A stretch of 59,111 nt of DNA from Noviherbaspirillum autotrophicum (GCF_000818395.1 NZ_JWJG01000028.1:3020199-3079309); one strand, 5' to 3'. Shown: positions 7,975-17,816, counted from the stretch's first letter. Notes: a model not told the origin generated them from the sequence alone. Translations and numbers: made by a program.

Positions 7975-9135
7975 ATGGAACGCGTGGTGGTCTACGACAG
8001 TTTCGACAGCCTGCCCGCATCCTGCCAGACGCTGTTTCAGCGTAGTTGCGCGCAGGCAGGCGTTTTTCTGAGCCTGCCATGGTTTCGGACGCTTGCGGCC
8101 GGCGCTTTCAAAGAGTCTCTGGTTCGCATCTATGCGCTTCAATCCGACGCGAACCAGAGTGTTCATGCGCTGCTGCCGATGCGGGTCCTTATCTTAGCCG
8201 GCCGGTTTTTTTCTGTGCGACAGCTTACTGCGGCGGCGAATTTCTACACGCCGCTCTTTGGCCCATTGGTCGCCGGCTCCGTGCCTGTGCCGAGCAGTTT
8301 GAGGCGGTTGGCCAGGGAAATGGCGGCCGACCCGGGATGCTGGGATACCGTGGCGATATATCCGATGGATCGCGACAGCACGGTCTATGCTGCAATGCAG
8401 TCGGCCTTTCGGAGAGCAGGCATGGCTGTCCAGTCATACCGGTGCTTCGCCAACTGGTACCTGAAGGTAGACGGGCGTTCATATGACGAATATGCCGCGA
8501 GCCTGCCGCCACAACTTCGCAATACACTGAAACGCAAGGCGAAGCAGCTTCCTGCCGATCGGTTTTACATGGAAATCATCACTGACGGCAACGATCTGGA
8601 ACGCGGCATACGCGCTTACCATGCCGTCTATCAGGCTAGCTGGAAGCAGCCGGAAGCCTTCCCGCAGTTCATGCCCGGGCTTATCCGCACCTGTGCCAGT
8701 GAGGGATGGCTGCGGCTGGGCGTTGCCTATATCGATGGACAACCGGCGGCCGCTCAAGTATGGATCGTCGCTGGCGGCGTGGCATCGATTTACAAGCTGG
8801 CATACGACCAAGATTTTGCAAAGTATTCCGTTGGAACATTGTTAACTGCGCATCTGATGCGGCACGTGATCGACCTCGATCGCGTGCGGGAAGTAGATTT
8901 CCTGTCCGGCGATGATGCCTACAAGAGCGATTGGATGTCGCACCGGCGGGAGCGCTGGGGCCTCATGGCGTTCAATCTGCGTAGCTTCAAGGGCATAATA
9001 CTTGCCGTTGTGCATCTCGCTGGACGTCCTTCGAAGAACTTTCTGTTACGCCCGCTAAAATGGGGAAGGGCGGTGGGTAATCGGATATTTTCCGGGAAAT
9101 TCTTTTCAGGCAAGCGCGATTCGCTTCAAGCTTGA
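7975..9135 (+). CDS. GNAT-fold acyltransferase (CelD/BcsL, FemAB-like)
   Basis: A 386-residue protein with the paired acyltransferase folds of the CelD/FemAB group (Acetyltransf_6). Typical features are the basic segment LPPQLRNTLKRKAKQ, then YHAVYQASWKQPE, GVAYIDGQPAAAQVWIV, and YKLAYDQDFAKYSVGTLL near the C-terminal acceptor fold, ending FLSGDDAYKSDW. Such proteins in exopolysaccharide loci transfer an acyl or aminoacyl group to a sugar nucleotide or glycan. I took ATG 7975, which has AGGAG at a good distance, over a start inside tviC. It is the third gene of the tviB-tviC operon. Confidence 0.78.
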   Translation: MERVVVYDSFDSLPASCQTLFQRSCAQAGVFLSLPWFRTLAAGAFKESLVRIYALQSDANQSVHALLPMRVLILAGRFFSVRQLTAAANFYTPLFGPLVAGSVPVPSSLRRLAREMAADPGCWDTVAIYPMDRDSTVYAAMQSAFRRAGMAVQSYRCFANWYLKVDGRSYDEYAASLPPQLRNTLKRKAKQLPADRFYMEIITDGNDLERGIRAYHAVYQASWKQPEAFPQFMPGLIRTCASEGWLRLGVAYIDGQPAAAQVWIVAGGVASIYKLAYDQDFAKYSVGTLLTAHLMRHVIDLDRVREVDFLSGDDAYKSDWMSHRRERWGLMAFNLRSFKGIILAVVHLAGRPSKNFLLRPLKWGRAVGNRIFSGKFFSGKRDSLQA

Positions 9136-9274
9136 GCCGCTGCAGTCATCTGAATGGCACAAGGGGAACCAGCAGACGGACAAGGCTATAATTCTGCAGG
9201 CGCGAAACTGTGCTCCCCATGAAATACGCATATCTGGCTGCCTTGCGGCCGGCCTTATTCGACGAACCGCTTTT

Positions 9275-9598
9275 GTGAAACTGCGCCAGACCGCTACCCA
9301 TGTTGTGTTGGCCCTGTTGCTGCTGCTGTCGCAGCAGTTGGGGATAGCGCACGCGGTTTCCCACCTAACGACGCAGAGTACCTCCGGCGTTGCACAGCAA
9401 AAGCAGCTGCCGCCGGAATTGCAATGCGATCAATGTCTCGCATTCGCGGCCATCGGCTCGGCTGTCAATGCGGCACCGCATGCATTTTTCATCGGCCTTG
9501 CCGCCAACCCATTTGAGGTTGGTCTCGCGCCTTTCAGGCTGCTTCCTCCCACCATCCGCGCCTTCGATTCGCGCGCTCCACCTGTCGTCGTTCGTTAA
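9275..9598 (+). CDS. Small exported protein with Cys pair (DUF2946-like)
   Basis: 107 residues with a signal peptide (hydrophobic LALLLLLSQQLGIAHA) and the motif QCDQCLAFAA, resembling DUF2946-type proteins that often stand beside metal-uptake genes. The GTG start at 9275 overlaps the TGA of a 19-codon ORF beginning at 9219 (MKYAYLAALRPA...), a possible coupled leader. A TATAAT box lies at 9187-9192. Possible His ligands (AVSHL, APHAFF) and the Cys pair would suit periplasmic metal handling, but this is inference. It is 73 bp upstream of the porin gene. Confidence 0.6.
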   Translation: MKLRQTATHVVLALLLLLSQQLGIAHAVSHLTTQSTSGVAQQKQLPPELQCDQCLAFAAIGSAVNAAPHAFFIGLAANPFEVGLAPFRLLPPTIRAFDSRAPPVVVR

Positions 9599-9671
9599 GC
9601 GCTATTGAAGATCGGGCCCGCGCGCCATGCCGCGCAGGTTCTGCTTTGCTTTTCACCGACAGGAATTCAAC

Positions 9672-11027
9672 ATGTTGAAACACACCGTACTGGCGGCGGC
9701 GCTGGCTGCGGCCTTTGGCGCGCCATTCTCCGCCCGTGCCGCGGGCGACAAGGAACTGGCGCAACTGCGCGAAGAAATCCGGCAGATGAAGCAGGATTAC
9801 GAAGCGCGCATCCAAGCACTGGAAAATAGGCTGCAGGCGGCCGAAGCGCAAGCCGTGCCGACGCCGGCCGGGCAGCCACCGGCGCCGGCTGCTGGCGCCA
9901 CGGCAAATGCCAATGCCTTCAATCCTGAAATGTCCCTCATTCTTGGCGGTACCTATGCCAACTTGCAGCAAGATCCAAGGCAGTTCCGCATCCAGGGCTT
10001 CGTGCCGGGTGGGGAAGACATCGGGCCGGGCGCGCGCAGCTTCAACCTCGGCGAATCGGAGCTGACGCTGCGCGCCAACATCGATCCGCAGTTCGCCGGG
10101 CAGATGACCTTCGCGCTGGCAGCCGACAACAGTGTCGGCGTCGAGGAGGCATTTTTCCGCACGCGGGGGCTGTCGAACGGCCTCAACTTGAAGGGCGGCC
10201 GCTTCCTGTCGGCGATCGGCTACCTCAACAGCCAGCACGCGCATGCCTGGGATTTCGTCGATGCGCCGCTGGCATACCAGGCGTTTTTCGGCGGCCAGTT
10301 CAGGCCCGATGGCGTGCAGCTGACGTGGCTGGCGCCGGCCGAGCGCTTCGTCGAGCTGGGCGTCGAAGCCGGCAACGGCGCGGCCTTCCCCGGTAGCGAC
10401 CGCAACAAGAACGGGATCGGCTCGTCGGCGTTGTTCGCCCATGTCGGCGACGACATCGGCGACAGCGCGAGCTGGCGGCTGGGCGCATCCTTGCTGCATA
10501 CGAGCGCGGCGCAGCGCAGCTTTGACGACGGCGGCGTGACCAGCGCCTTCAGCGGCCGCTCCAATACCTGGATCGTCGATGGCATCTACAAGTGGGCGCC
10601 GAACGGCAACGCCGCGCAGACCAATTTCAAGCTGCAGGGCGAGTATTTCCGGCGCCGGGAAACGGGCACGCTGGACTTCGCTTCGACATCGCCGGCGGCC
10701 GTGACGGATGCCTATGCAAGCGCGCAATCCGGCTGGTACCTGCAGGGCGTCTATCAGTTCCGGCCGCTGTGGCGCGTCGGCCTGCGCTACGACAAGCTGT
10801 ACTCCGGCACGCCGGACCTCGGCGCCACGCTCGATCGCGCCAGCTTGCCGCTGCTGACGTCCTACAACCCGTCGCGCAGCACCGTCATGCTCGATTATTC
10901 GCCGTCCGAATTCAGCCGCTTGCGCCTGCAGGTCGCGCGCGACAAGTCGCGCCCGGGCGCGAGCGACAACCAGATCTTCCTGCAGTACATCATGAGCCTC
11001 GGCGCGCACGGCGCGCATACGTTCTAA
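9672..11027 (+). CDS. Outer-membrane porin with N-terminal coiled coil
   Basis: 451 residues. There is a signal peptide (AAALAAAFGAPFSARAA), then a coiled coil (ELAQLREEIRQMKQDYEARI), a Pro/Ala linker, and a long region of alternating beta-strand character ending in a terminal Phe (GAHTF), the usual outer-membrane insertion signal. The coiled coil would trimerise the barrel. I used ATG 9672, with AGGAA upstream. It stands 10 bp before a ZnuA-like gene, so it probably lets a metal or metal chelate through the outer membrane. It is not a TonB receptor: no plug or TonB box is visible. Confidence 0.78.
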   Translation: MLKHTVLAAALAAAFGAPFSARAAGDKELAQLREEIRQMKQDYEARIQALENRLQAAEAQAVPTPAGQPPAPAAGATANANAFNPEMSLILGGTYANLQQDPRQFRIQGFVPGGEDIGPGARSFNLGESELTLRANIDPQFAGQMTFALAADNSVGVEEAFFRTRGLSNGLNLKGGRFLSAIGYLNSQHAHAWDFVDAPLAYQAFFGGQFRPDGVQLTWLAPAERFVELGVEAGNGAAFPGSDRNKNGIGSSALFAHVGDDIGDSASWRLGASLLHTSAAQRSFDDGGVTSAFSGRSNTWIVDGIYKWAPNGNAAQTNFKLQGEYFRRRETGTLDFASTSPAAVTDAYASAQSGWYLQGVYQFRPLWRVGLRYDKLYSGTPDLGATLDRASLPLLTSYNPSRSTVMLDYSPSEFSRLRLQVARDKSRPGASDNQIFLQYIMSLGAHGAHTF

Positions 11028-11037
11028 GGAGCCGCAA

Positions 11038-11943
11038 ATGAAAAAGACATTATCCGTTGTGATCGCTTCGATCGCGATCCTGCTGGCGTTGCCGTCCCGT
11101 GCCGCCGTCAACGTGCTGGCGTGCGAGCCGGAATGGGCGGCGCTGGCGGTCGAAATCGGCGGCGACAAGGTCAAGGCGTCGAGCGCCACGACCGCGCTGC
11201 AGGACCCGCACCGCATCGAGGCTCGCCCCAGCCTGATCGCCAGAACGCGCAATGCCGACCTCTTGGTGTGCACCGGGCTGGACCTGGAAGCGGGATGGCT
11301 GCCGATCCTGCGCCAGCAATCGGGCAACCCGAAAATCGAGCCGGGCCAGCCGGGCAACCTCGAAGTCGGCAGCTTGGTGCCGCGCCTGGAAGTGCCGGCC
11401 CGCCTGGACCGTGCGGAAGGCGACGTGCACGCCGCCGGCAACCCGCACATCCAGCAGGACCCGCGCAATATCGCCAAGGCGGCCGATGCGCTGGCGCAGC
11501 GCCTGGCGCAGATCGACCACGCCAATGCCGCCTACTACCAGGCGCGTTACAAGGACTTCGCGGCGCGCTGGAATGCGGCCATCCAGAAGTGGGAACGGCA
11601 GGCTGCGCCATTGAAAGGTGCGGCCGTGGTCGCGCACCACAAGAACATGGAATACTTGCTGAACTGGCTGGGCATGCGCAGCGTCGGGATGCTCGAGCCG
11701 AAGCCGGGCGTGGAGCCGAGCGCTGCGCACCTGGCGGAGCTGGCCGCCCAGTTGCAGCGCCAGCCGGCGAAGATGGTGCTGCGCGCAGCCTATCAGGATG
11801 GGCGCGCGTCGCAATGGCTGTCTGAGCATGCGCACATTCCCGCCGTCGTGCTGCCGTTTACGGTGGGTGGCGACGATCAGGCGAAAGACTTGTTCAGCTT
11901 GTTCGACGACACCGTGCAACGCTTGCTGGACGGTGCGAAATGA
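11038..11943 (+). CDS. Zinc/metal ABC transporter substrate-binding protein (ZnuA-like)
   Basis: A 301-residue cluster A-I periplasmic binding protein. The signal peptide is VIASIAILLALPSRAA. Probable metal ligands are the histidines in LQDPHRIEARP, GNPHIQQDP and VVAHHKN, with an acidic residue in the C-terminal lobe. The His-rich loop typical of many ZnuA proteins is missing, so it could also bind Mn or act at high affinity without the loop. It has an AAGGAG ribosome site, and its stop overlaps the permease start (ATGA). Zinc is the likeliest substrate by family. Confidence 0.82.
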   Translation: MKKTLSVVIASIAILLALPSRAAVNVLACEPEWAALAVEIGGDKVKASSATTALQDPHRIEARPSLIARTRNADLLVCTGLDLEAGWLPILRQQSGNPKIEPGQPGNLEVGSLVPRLEVPARLDRAEGDVHAAGNPHIQQDPRNIAKAADALAQRLAQIDHANAAYYQARYKDFAARWNAAIQKWERQAAPLKGAAVVAHHKNMEYLLNWLGMRSVGMLEPKPGVEPSAAHLAELAAQLQRQPAKMVLRAAYQDGRASQWLSEHAHIPAVVLPFTVGGDDQAKDLFSLFDDTVQRLLDGAK

Positions 11944-12701
11944 ACACCGACGCGATCGATCTCTCCATCATCGCGCCGGCCTTCGCGGCCGGTCTGCTGG
12001 TGCTCGCCACGCACGTGCCGCTCGGCGCGCAAGTGCTCAAGCGCGGCATCGTCTTCATCGACCTGGCGATTGCGCAGATCGCGGCGCTGGGCGTGATCGT
12101 GGCTGGCTTTGCCGGCATCGAGCAGGGCTGGCCGGTGCAGCTGGCTGCGGGAGCCGCCGCGGTGCTGGGCGCGTTCCTGCTGACCTGGACCGAACAGCGC
12201 TGGCCGGATGTGCAGGAAGCGCAGATCGGCGCGCTGTTCGTGCTGGCCGCCACCGGCGGCCTGCTGCTCTTGGCGCACAACCCGCACGGCGGAGAACACT
12301 TGCGCGACCTGCTCGCCGGGCAGATCCTGTGGGTGCGCTATGAGCAGCTGGGCGTGCCGCTGATTGCCACCATCGTCATCGCGGCGGCGATCTTCCTGTG
12401 CAAGGACCGGCTGGGGCGGCTGGCGTTCTACCTGCTGTTTGCGCTGGCCGTGACGGTATCGGTGCAGCTCGTCGGCGTGTACCTGGTGTTCGCCAGCCTG
12501 ATCGTTCCTGCGCTCGGCGTGCGCAACCACCCGGAGCGCAGGCGCCTGCCGCTGGCGTATGCGATTGGAATGGCGGGTTATGCGCTCGGCCTGCTGCTGT
12601 CGATGGTGTTCGACCTGCCTTCCGGCGCGCTTGTCGTGTGGTGCCTCGCGCTGCTGGCGGTGGCCGCGCATGCGCTCGGGCCGGCGCGGCCGGCGCCATG
12701 A
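11940..12701 (+). CDS. Metal ABC transporter permease (ZnuB-like)
   Basis: A 253-residue ABC-3 family permease with about seven or eight hydrophobic helices, including VQLVGVYLVFASLIVPAL, a characteristic conserved stretch. It is translationally coupled to the binding protein by a 4-bp ATGA overlap. No ATPase gene follows: the next gene, 19 bp on, is an aldehyde dehydrogenase on the other strand. The transporter must borrow an ATPase encoded elsewhere or be incomplete. Confidence 0.82.
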   Translation: MNTDAIDLSIIAPAFAAGLLVLATHVPLGAQVLKRGIVFIDLAIAQIAALGVIVAGFAGIEQGWPVQLAAGAAAVLGAFLLTWTEQRWPDVQEAQIGALFVLAATGGLLLLAHNPHGGEHLRDLLAGQILWVRYEQLGVPLIATIVIAAAIFLCKDRLGRLAFYLLFALAVTVSVQLVGVYLVFASLIVPALGVRNHPERRRLPLAYAIGMAGYALGLLLSMVFDLPSGALVVWCLALLAVAAHALGPARPAP

Positions 12702-12719
12702 ACCGGGGCGGGCTGCACG

Positions 12720-14087
12720 TCAGCTCACCGCGCCGTGCCACACCGTCTTGATATTGACGAACTCCCGGATTCCGAACGAAGACAGCTCTCGCCCGTAGCC
12801 TGAGTGCTTGACGCCGCCGAACGGCAGGCGCGCGTCCGACTTCACGAAGGCGTTCACGAACACGCTTCCTGCCTCGATGTCGCGCGCGATGCGATCGGCG
12901 CGCGCAGCGTCGCCGGTGAAGACCGCCGCGCCCAGGCCGTACTGCGACTGGTTCGCCAGCGCGACCGCCTGCTGCTCGCCGGGTGCCTCGATGATGGCCG
13001 CGACCGGGCCGAATATCTCTTCATCGAAGGCCGCCATGCCGGGCTTCACATCGGCCAGCACCGTGGCTGGATAGCAGGCGCTGCGCCCGGCGGGAATCTG
13101 GCCGCCGGCCAGCAGACGCGCGCCCTGCTGCACCGACTTTTGCACCTGGCCGTGCACGCCGTCGCGCAGGTCGTGACGTGCCAGCGGCCCGATATCGGTC
13201 TCGCCGTCTTTCGGGTCGCCGCAGCAAATCGCGTTGAATTCTTCCACGTAGCGCTGCACGAACTGCCCGTACAGGGCGGAGACCACGATGAAGCGCTTGG
13301 CCGCGATGCAGCTTTGCCCGGCATTGATCAGCCGGCTCTGCGCGCAGGTCCTGACCGCCAGTCCGAGGTCTGCGTCCTCCAGCACGACATAGGCATCGCT
13401 GCCGCCCAGTTCCAGCACCGTCTTCTTCAGTTCCGAGCCGGCGATGCCCGCCACCGACCTGCCGGCCGGCGTGCTGCCGGTGAGCGTGACGGCGCGCACC
13501 AGCGGATGGTGGATGATTTTTTCGACGCGCGCGCTCTCGACCAGCAGCGTGCCGAACACAGATTGCGCAAAGCCGGCCTGCTGAAATATTTCCTGGATGG
13601 CGAGCGCGCAGCCCGAGACATTCGACGCATGCTTGAGCACGGCGACATTGCCCGCCATCAGCGACGGGGCGGCAAAGCGGAACACTTGCCAGAACGGGAA
13701 ATTCCACGGCATCACTGCCAGGATCACGCCGAGCGGATCGAAGGCGACATAGCTGTTGGCGGCATCGCTGTCGACGTGCTGGTTCGCAAGGAACGCTGGT
13801 GCATTGTTGGCGTAAAAGTCGCAGCAGGACGCGCACTTCTCGATTTCGCTCACGCCATCGCGCAGCACCTTGCCCATTTCATCGGCCATCAGGTCCGCCA
13901 GTTCGCGCTTGCGGTCGCGCAGCACGGCAGCCGCGGAATGCATGAGCCGCGCACGCTCCGCAAATGGCGTCTGGCGCCAGTCACGGAATGCCCGGTCGGC
14001 TGCGCGGATGCGCTGGTCGACCTGCTCGTCGCTTTCGGAAGGGTAAGTGCGGATTGTTTCTCCCGTGTAAGGGTTGACGCTTTGCAT
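12720..14087 (-). CDS. NAD-dependent succinate-semialdehyde dehydrogenase (Sad/YneI type)
   Basis: A 455-residue aldehyde dehydrogenase, oxidising succinate semialdehyde or a related aldehyde. The family signature VLELGGSDAYVVLEDAD contains the general base Glu, and AGQSCIAAKRF the catalytic Cys. TLTGSTPAGRSVA is the cofactor-loop motif. It is short compared with GabD (about 480) and fits YneI/Sad (about 460). AAGGAGG lies directly upstream of ATG 14087. It is divergent from the old yellow enzyme gene and shares a 226-bp regulatory gap with it. Substrate assignment is by subfamily only. Confidence 0.82.
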   Translation of the reverse strand: MQSVNPYTGETIRTYPSESDEQVDQRIRAADRAFRDWRQTPFAERARLMHSAAAVLRDRKRELADLMADEMGKVLRDGVSEIEKCASCCDFYANNAPAFLANQHVDSDAANSYVAFDPLGVILAVMPWNFPFWQVFRFAAPSLMAGNVAVLKHASNVSGCALAIQEIFQQAGFAQSVFGTLLVESARVEKIIHHPLVRAVTLTGSTPAGRSVAGIAGSELKKTVLELGGSDAYVVLEDADLGLAVRTCAQSRLINAGQSCIAAKRFIVVSALYGQFVQRYVEEFNAICCGDPKDGETDIGPLARHDLRDGVHGQVQKSVQQGARLLAGGQIPAGRSACYPATVLADVKPGMAAFDEEIFGPVAAIIEAPGEQQAVALANQSQYGLGAAVFTGDAARADRIARDIEAGSVFVNAFVKSDARLPFGGVKHSGYGRELSSFGIREFVNIKTVWHGAVS

Positions 14088-14313
14088 GGCGCCTCCTTGG
14101 CTGGGTTAAATGTGGTGGTGGAACATCACGGCATGCTGAAGCCGCCATTCATAGCTACGACTGCCTTGCCTGCGCGCCGTTCCGTCGCGCGTGGCGTTGA
14201 ACCAAACACGGCGCGATTTATCACATGGCTCATGCTGTTTTGCCAGCAGCACCTGCATGAATAATTGCTGCAGGCGAAGAAAGACGGCATGTCCGCAACC
14301 TGGAGCTACGCCG

Positions 14314-15420
14314 ATGAGCACCACTACCCGCCAAGCGATCGATGTCTTTTCACCCTACGCCATGGGGCCGCTGCAGCTGAAGAACCGGATGGTGATGGCG
14401 CCGTTGACCAGAAGCCGCGCCGGTGCGGGAAACGTGCCGTCGGACATGGCGCCGACCTATTACAGCCAGCGCGCCGGGGCCGGGCTGATCATTACCGAGG
14501 CCACGCAGGCCGGCGCCGGTGGCCAGGGCTATATCGCCACGCCCGGCATCCATAGCGAGGCGCAAGTGGCGCAATGGAAGAAGGTCACTGATGCGGTGCA
14601 TCAGCAGGGCGGGCTGATTTTCGTGCAGCTGTGGCATGTGGGGCGCATCTCGCATCCGGATTTTCGCGGCGGTCAATTGCCGGTGGCCCCGTCCGCCATT
14701 GCCCCACGCGGCGTGCAGACCTATACCGCGCAAGGCTTGCAACCGATCCCGGCGCCGCGCGCGCTGCAACCAGATGAAATCCCCGGCATCGTCGCCGAAT
14801 TCAGGCTGGCGGCAAAAAATGCGCAGGCCGCCGGCTTCGACGGTGTTGAAGTGCATGGTGCAAACGGCTACCTGCTCGACCAGTTTCTTGAAGACGGCAC
14901 CAACCGGCGCACGGACGATTATGGCGGCAGCGTGGAAAATCGCGCGCGCCTGCTGTTCGAGGTGATCGACGCAGTGACCCAGGTCTGCGGCAGCGAGCGG
15001 GTCGGCGTGCGGCTGTCGCCGGGCGGCACCTTCAACGACATGTGCGATTGCCATCCGCAGGACACCTTCGGCTATGTCGTGCGGCGCCTTGCAACGCTGA
15101 ACCTGGCCTACCTGCATCTGATCGAGCCGGCCCAGCCGCAGGGCGAGCATCCGATGCCAGACTTGAGTGCCCGCTTTTTCCGGCCGCTCTATCCGCGCAC
15201 GCTGATCGTCGCCGGCGGCTACACGCTGGAGCGGGCAAACGCGGTGTTGCGCGATGGACTGGCCGACTTGGTCGCATTCGGTCAGCTATTTCTCGCCAAC
15301 CCGGACCTGGTGGAGCGCTTCCGGCGCGGCGTGCCGCTCAACACGCCCGATTCGCAAACGTTCTACGGCGGCGGCGCCGAGGGATACATCGATTATCCGA
15401 CCCTGGATCAGGCTGCTTGA
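14314..15420 (+). CDS. Old yellow enzyme family ene-reductase (NemA-like)
   Basis: A 368-residue FMN-dependent NADH:flavin oxidoreductase that reduces activated C=C bonds and nitro compounds. Signs: [17 protein letters not shown] near the N-terminus, the FMN/active-site stretch [30 protein letters not shown] with the substrate-binding His/Asn pair, and [20 protein letters not shown] nine bases upstream supports ATG 14314. Its last 13 bases overlap the convergent luciferase-like gene. Nearby glyoxalase and NemR-like regulator genes mirror the E. coli nemRA-gloA arrangement. Confidence 0.88.
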   Translation: MSTTTRQAIDVFSPYAMGPLQLKNRMVMAPLTRSRAGAGNVPSDMAPTYYSQRAGAGLIITEATQAGAGGQGYIATPGIHSEAQVAQWKKVTDAVHQQGGLIFVQLWHVGRISHPDFRGGQLPVAPSAIAPRGVQTYTAQGLQPIPAPRALQPDEIPGIVAEFRLAAKNAQAAGFDGVEVHGANGYLLDQFLEDGTNRRTDDYGGSVENRARLLFEVIDAVTQVCGSERVGVRLSPGGTFNDMCDCHPQDTFGYVVRRLATLNLAYLHLIEPAQPQGEHPMPDLSARFFRPLYPRTLIVAGGYTLERANAVLRDGLADLVAFGQLFLANPDLVERFRRGVPLNTPDSQTFYGGGAEGYIDYPTLDQAA

Positions 15421-16403
15421 TGCGCCTGGCCAATGCAGGCGGTCAGCTCGTAGGAGCGCAGGCGCGCGGCGTGATCGAAAATCTGCGACGTGATCATCAG
15501 CTCGTCCGCGCCGGTGCGGCCAATGAATGACTGCAGTTCGCGCGCGACCGTGTCGGGCGCGCCGATGGCCGAGCAGGACAGCACGTGTTCCAGCAAGGCG
15601 CGCTCCTGCGGCCCGAGCTGGTCGCGGTAGCCGGCGAGCGGCGGCGGCAGGCGCGAAGGGCGGCCGCTGCGCAGATTGACGAAGGCTTGCTGCACCGAGC
15701 TGGCGAGGCACTGCGCTTCGTCGTCGCTGTCGGCTGCGATGACGTTAAAGCCAAGCATGACATACGGCTGTTGCAGCTGCGCCGACGGGCGGAAGGCCGC
15801 GCGGTACAGCGCGATGGCCTGCATCATCTGGGCCGGCGCGAAATGCGATGCGAATGCATACGGCAGGCCGAGCGCGGCCGCCAGTTGCGCGCCGAACAGG
15901 CTCGATCCCAGGATCCAGATCGGCACGTTCAGGCCGGCGCCGGGCACCGCGCGCACCGGCCGCCTGCCTTGCGCTGCAAAGTAATCCATCAGCTCGGCCA
16001 CGTCTTGCGGGAATTCGTCCGGATCGGAATCGAGGTTGCGCCGCAGGGCGCGCGCCGTGGCCGGATCGGAACCGGGGGCGCGTCCCAGCCCGAGGTCGAT
16101 GCGGCCCGGGTAGAGCGATTCGAGCGTGCCGAATTGTTCGGCAATCACGAGCGGCGAATGATTCGGCAACATGATGCCGCCGGCGCCGACCCGGATCTGC
16201 GAGGTGCCGCCGGCCACGTGGCCGATCAGCACGGCCGTCGCCGCGCTGGCGATGCCCGGCATGCCGTGGTGTTCGGCCAGCCAGTAGCGGCGGTAGCCCC
16301 AGCGCTCTGCATGCTGCGCCAGGTCCAGCGTATTGCGGAACGATTGCGCCGCGTCGCTGCCTTCGGCAATCGGGGAAAGGTCGAGGACGGAAAACGGGAT
16401 CAT
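15408..16403 (-). CDS. LLM-class flavin-dependent oxidoreductase
   Basis: A 331-residue luciferase-like TIM-barrel oxidoreductase using FMNH2 or F420-like reduced flavin. Typical motifs are [35 protein letters not shown] and [13 protein letters not shown]. It matches the YhbW/MsnO8-type group. ATG 16403 is preferred; a TTG 12 bases further upstream is an alternative. It follows glyoxalase I by 15 bp, so the two are likely co-transcribed. The substrate is unknown. Confidence 0.82.
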   Translation of the reverse strand: MIPFSVLDLSPIAEGSDAAQSFRNTLDLAQHAERWGYRRYWLAEHHGMPGIASAATAVLIGHVAGGTSQIRVGAGGIMLPNHSPLVIAEQFGTLESLYPGRIDLGLGRAPGSDPATARALRRNLDSDPDEFPQDVAELMDYFAAQGRRPVRAVPGAGLNVPIWILGSSLFGAQLAAALGLPYAFASHFAPAQMMQAIALYRAAFRPSAQLQQPYVMLGFNVIAADSDDEAQCLASSVQQAFVNLRSGRPSRLPPPLAGYRDQLGPQERALLEHVLSCSAIGAPDTVARELQSFIGRTGADELMITSQIFDHAARLRSYELTACIGQAHQAA

Positions 16404-16418
16404 GGCATCTTTCAACGA

Positions 16419-16955
16419 TCAGCTGCGGCCGAGCCCGGTCAGCAGGTCCGGCTGGACGATTTCGATCCAGTATCCATCCGGGTCCTTGATGAAGGCGACA
16501 TCCTTCATCTTGCCCTGCTCGGGGCGCTTGACGAACGCGACCTGGTTGTTGTCGAACCAGCGCACGGCGGCTGCCAGGTCCGGTACCGAAAAACAGATAT
16601 GGCCGAAGCCCTGCGGCTGGGCGTTGCCGTCGTGGTAGCGGAAATCGGGATCGTTTTCAGTGCCCCAGTTATGGGTGAGCTCCAGGATGCCGCGCTGGCT
16701 GAAGGTCCAGGCGGTACGCTCGCCCGCCTCGTCCGGTGCAGCGGCGTCGTCATCCTTCATCAGGAAGTACAGCGAAAACTTCATTTCCGGGAAATCGAGC
16801 TTGCGCAGCACGCGCATGCCGAGCACGCCGGTGTAAAACGCGAGCGACACGGCCGGGTCCTTGACGCGCAGCATGCTGTGATTCAGCACGAAGCCGCGTG
16901 TGGCGGCGGGCATTTCGGCGCGCACGCCCGGGTGCGATTCTGTGGTGAAAGTCAT
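16419..16955 (-). CDS. gloA: Lactoylglutathione lyase (glyoxalase I)
   Basis: 178 residues; isomerises the hemithioacetal of methylglyoxal and glutathione to S-lactoylglutathione. The four metal ligands are visible: His26 (FVLNHSMLRVKD), Glu92 (ILELTHNWGTE), His119 (GFGHICFSV) and Glu165 (YWIEIVQP). A His in the first position is like the bacterial Ni enzyme (Gln in human), but the extra loop and N-terminal extension make the protein as long as the eukaryotic form. E. coli GloA has 135 residues. It is transcribed with the downstream luciferase-like gene and separated from ribA by a terminator. Confidence 0.92.
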   Translation of the reverse strand: MTFTTESHPGVRAEMPAATRGFVLNHSMLRVKDPAVSLAFYTGVLGMRVLRKLDFPEMKFSLYFLMKDDDAAAPDEAGERTAWTFSQRGILELTHNWGTENDPDFRYHDGNAQPQGFGHICFSVPDLAAAVRWFDNNQVAFVKRPEQGKMKDVAFIKDPDGYWIEIVQPDLLTGLGRS

Positions 16956-17014
16956 CGTGAAAGATTCCTTGCAAATGAGTACGGGTCGCTTCGCTGTCAG
17001 ACTGCGCAGCGACG

Positions 17015-17060
17015 AAAAAATGCCCGGCAGCGCGACCGCCGGGGCATGTCGCGCTGCCGG
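17015..17060 (-). terminator. Rho-independent terminator of ribA
   Basis: A perfect 12-bp inverted repeat (17024-17035 with 17049-17060; arm CCGGCAGCGCGA) with a 13-nt loop is followed on the minus strand by GGGCA and six T residues (A run 17015-17020). It begins 27 bp after the ribA stop codon and separates ribA from gloA. Confidence 0.88.
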
Positions 17061-17086
17061 CCAAGGCAGCCATGCGCTGCTGCGCG

Positions 17087-17758
17087 TTACTCCGGGTTTT
17101 CCTCTTCGCCCGGCAGCGGGATCCAGTGGCCGAGCCGCGCCGCCTTGGTGCCAAGATAGCGCTCGTTGAACGGGTTGCGGTTGACGATGAGCGGCATGCG
17201 TTGCGCCACCGGGATGTGCGCGTCCTCCAGCGCCTTCATCTTGCGCGGATTGTTGGTCATCAGCTTGAGCGACTTGATGCCGAGCTGTTCCAGCATCGGC
17301 TTGACCAGCCGGTAGTCGCGCATGTCGGGCGCAAAGCCGAGCGCATGGTTGGCCTCGACCGTGTCGGCGCCGGCTTCCTGCAATTGGTACGCCCGGATCT
17401 TGTTGACCAGGCCGATGCCGCGCCCTTCCTGGCGTAGGTAGAGCACTGCGCCGCGGCCTTCCGCGGCGATGCGCTGCAGCGCCGTTTCCAGCTGCGCGCC
17501 GCAGTCGCAGCGCTGGCTGAAGAGCGCGTCGCCGGTCAGGCATTCGGAATGGATGCGCGCGAGCACCGGCTCGTCGCCACCGAGCTCGCCCAGCGTGATC
17601 GCCAGGTGTTCCTTGCCGGTAGCCTGCTCGACGAACGCATGCAGCGCGAACGTCGCCCAGGGCGTCGGCAGCTGGCACGGCGGGATGTACTGCAATTCGG
17701 TTTGCGCGTCCGCCGCTTGGTCGGACGTCGGAGTCGGCAGCGTGTCCAGTTCGTTCAT
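17087..17758 (-). CDS. ribA: GTP cyclohydrolase II
   Basis: 223 residues; opens GTP to 2,5-diamino-6-ribosylamino-pyrimidinone phosphate, the first step of riboflavin synthesis. The zinc site is [17 protein letters not shown] (three Cys), followed by [12 protein letters not shown] with catalytic residues and [11 protein letters not shown] near the end. It is a stand-alone RibA, without the RibB domain of bifunctional forms. ATG 17758 gives the usual length. It lies 58 bp downstream of the NemR-like regulator in the same direction, which may link flavin supply to the flavoenzymes next door (inference). Confidence 0.93.
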   Translation of the reverse strand: MNELDTLPTPTSDQAADAQTELQYIPPCQLPTPWATFALHAFVEQATGKEHLAITLGELGGDEPVLARIHSECLTGDALFSQRCDCGAQLETALQRIAAEGRGAVLYLRQEGRGIGLVNKIRAYQLQEAGADTVEANHALGFAPDMRDYRLVKPMLEQLGIKSLKLMTNNPRKMKALEDAHIPVAQRMPLIVNRNPFNERYLGTKAARLGHWIPLPGEEENPE

Positions 17759-17816
17759 GTCAAAGTGCCCATGGTGTAAAAGTGTTGATGAAGCCAAAGT
17801 CAATCCGGTCGCGGCT

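Noticed and set aside
9534-11525. Long minus-strand open frames opposite the porin/ZnuA genes
   Set aside because: They are shadows of high-GC coding on the other strand: no ribosome sites, Arg/Ala/Gly-rich products and no domain. The same holds for 5499-6920, 12804-14264, 15585-17159 and 29901-31712.
16956-17678. Extended glyoxalase reading frame reaching into ribA
   Set aside because: The extra N-terminal part is antisense-frame ribA sequence and crosses the ribA terminator; ATG 16955 gives the family length.
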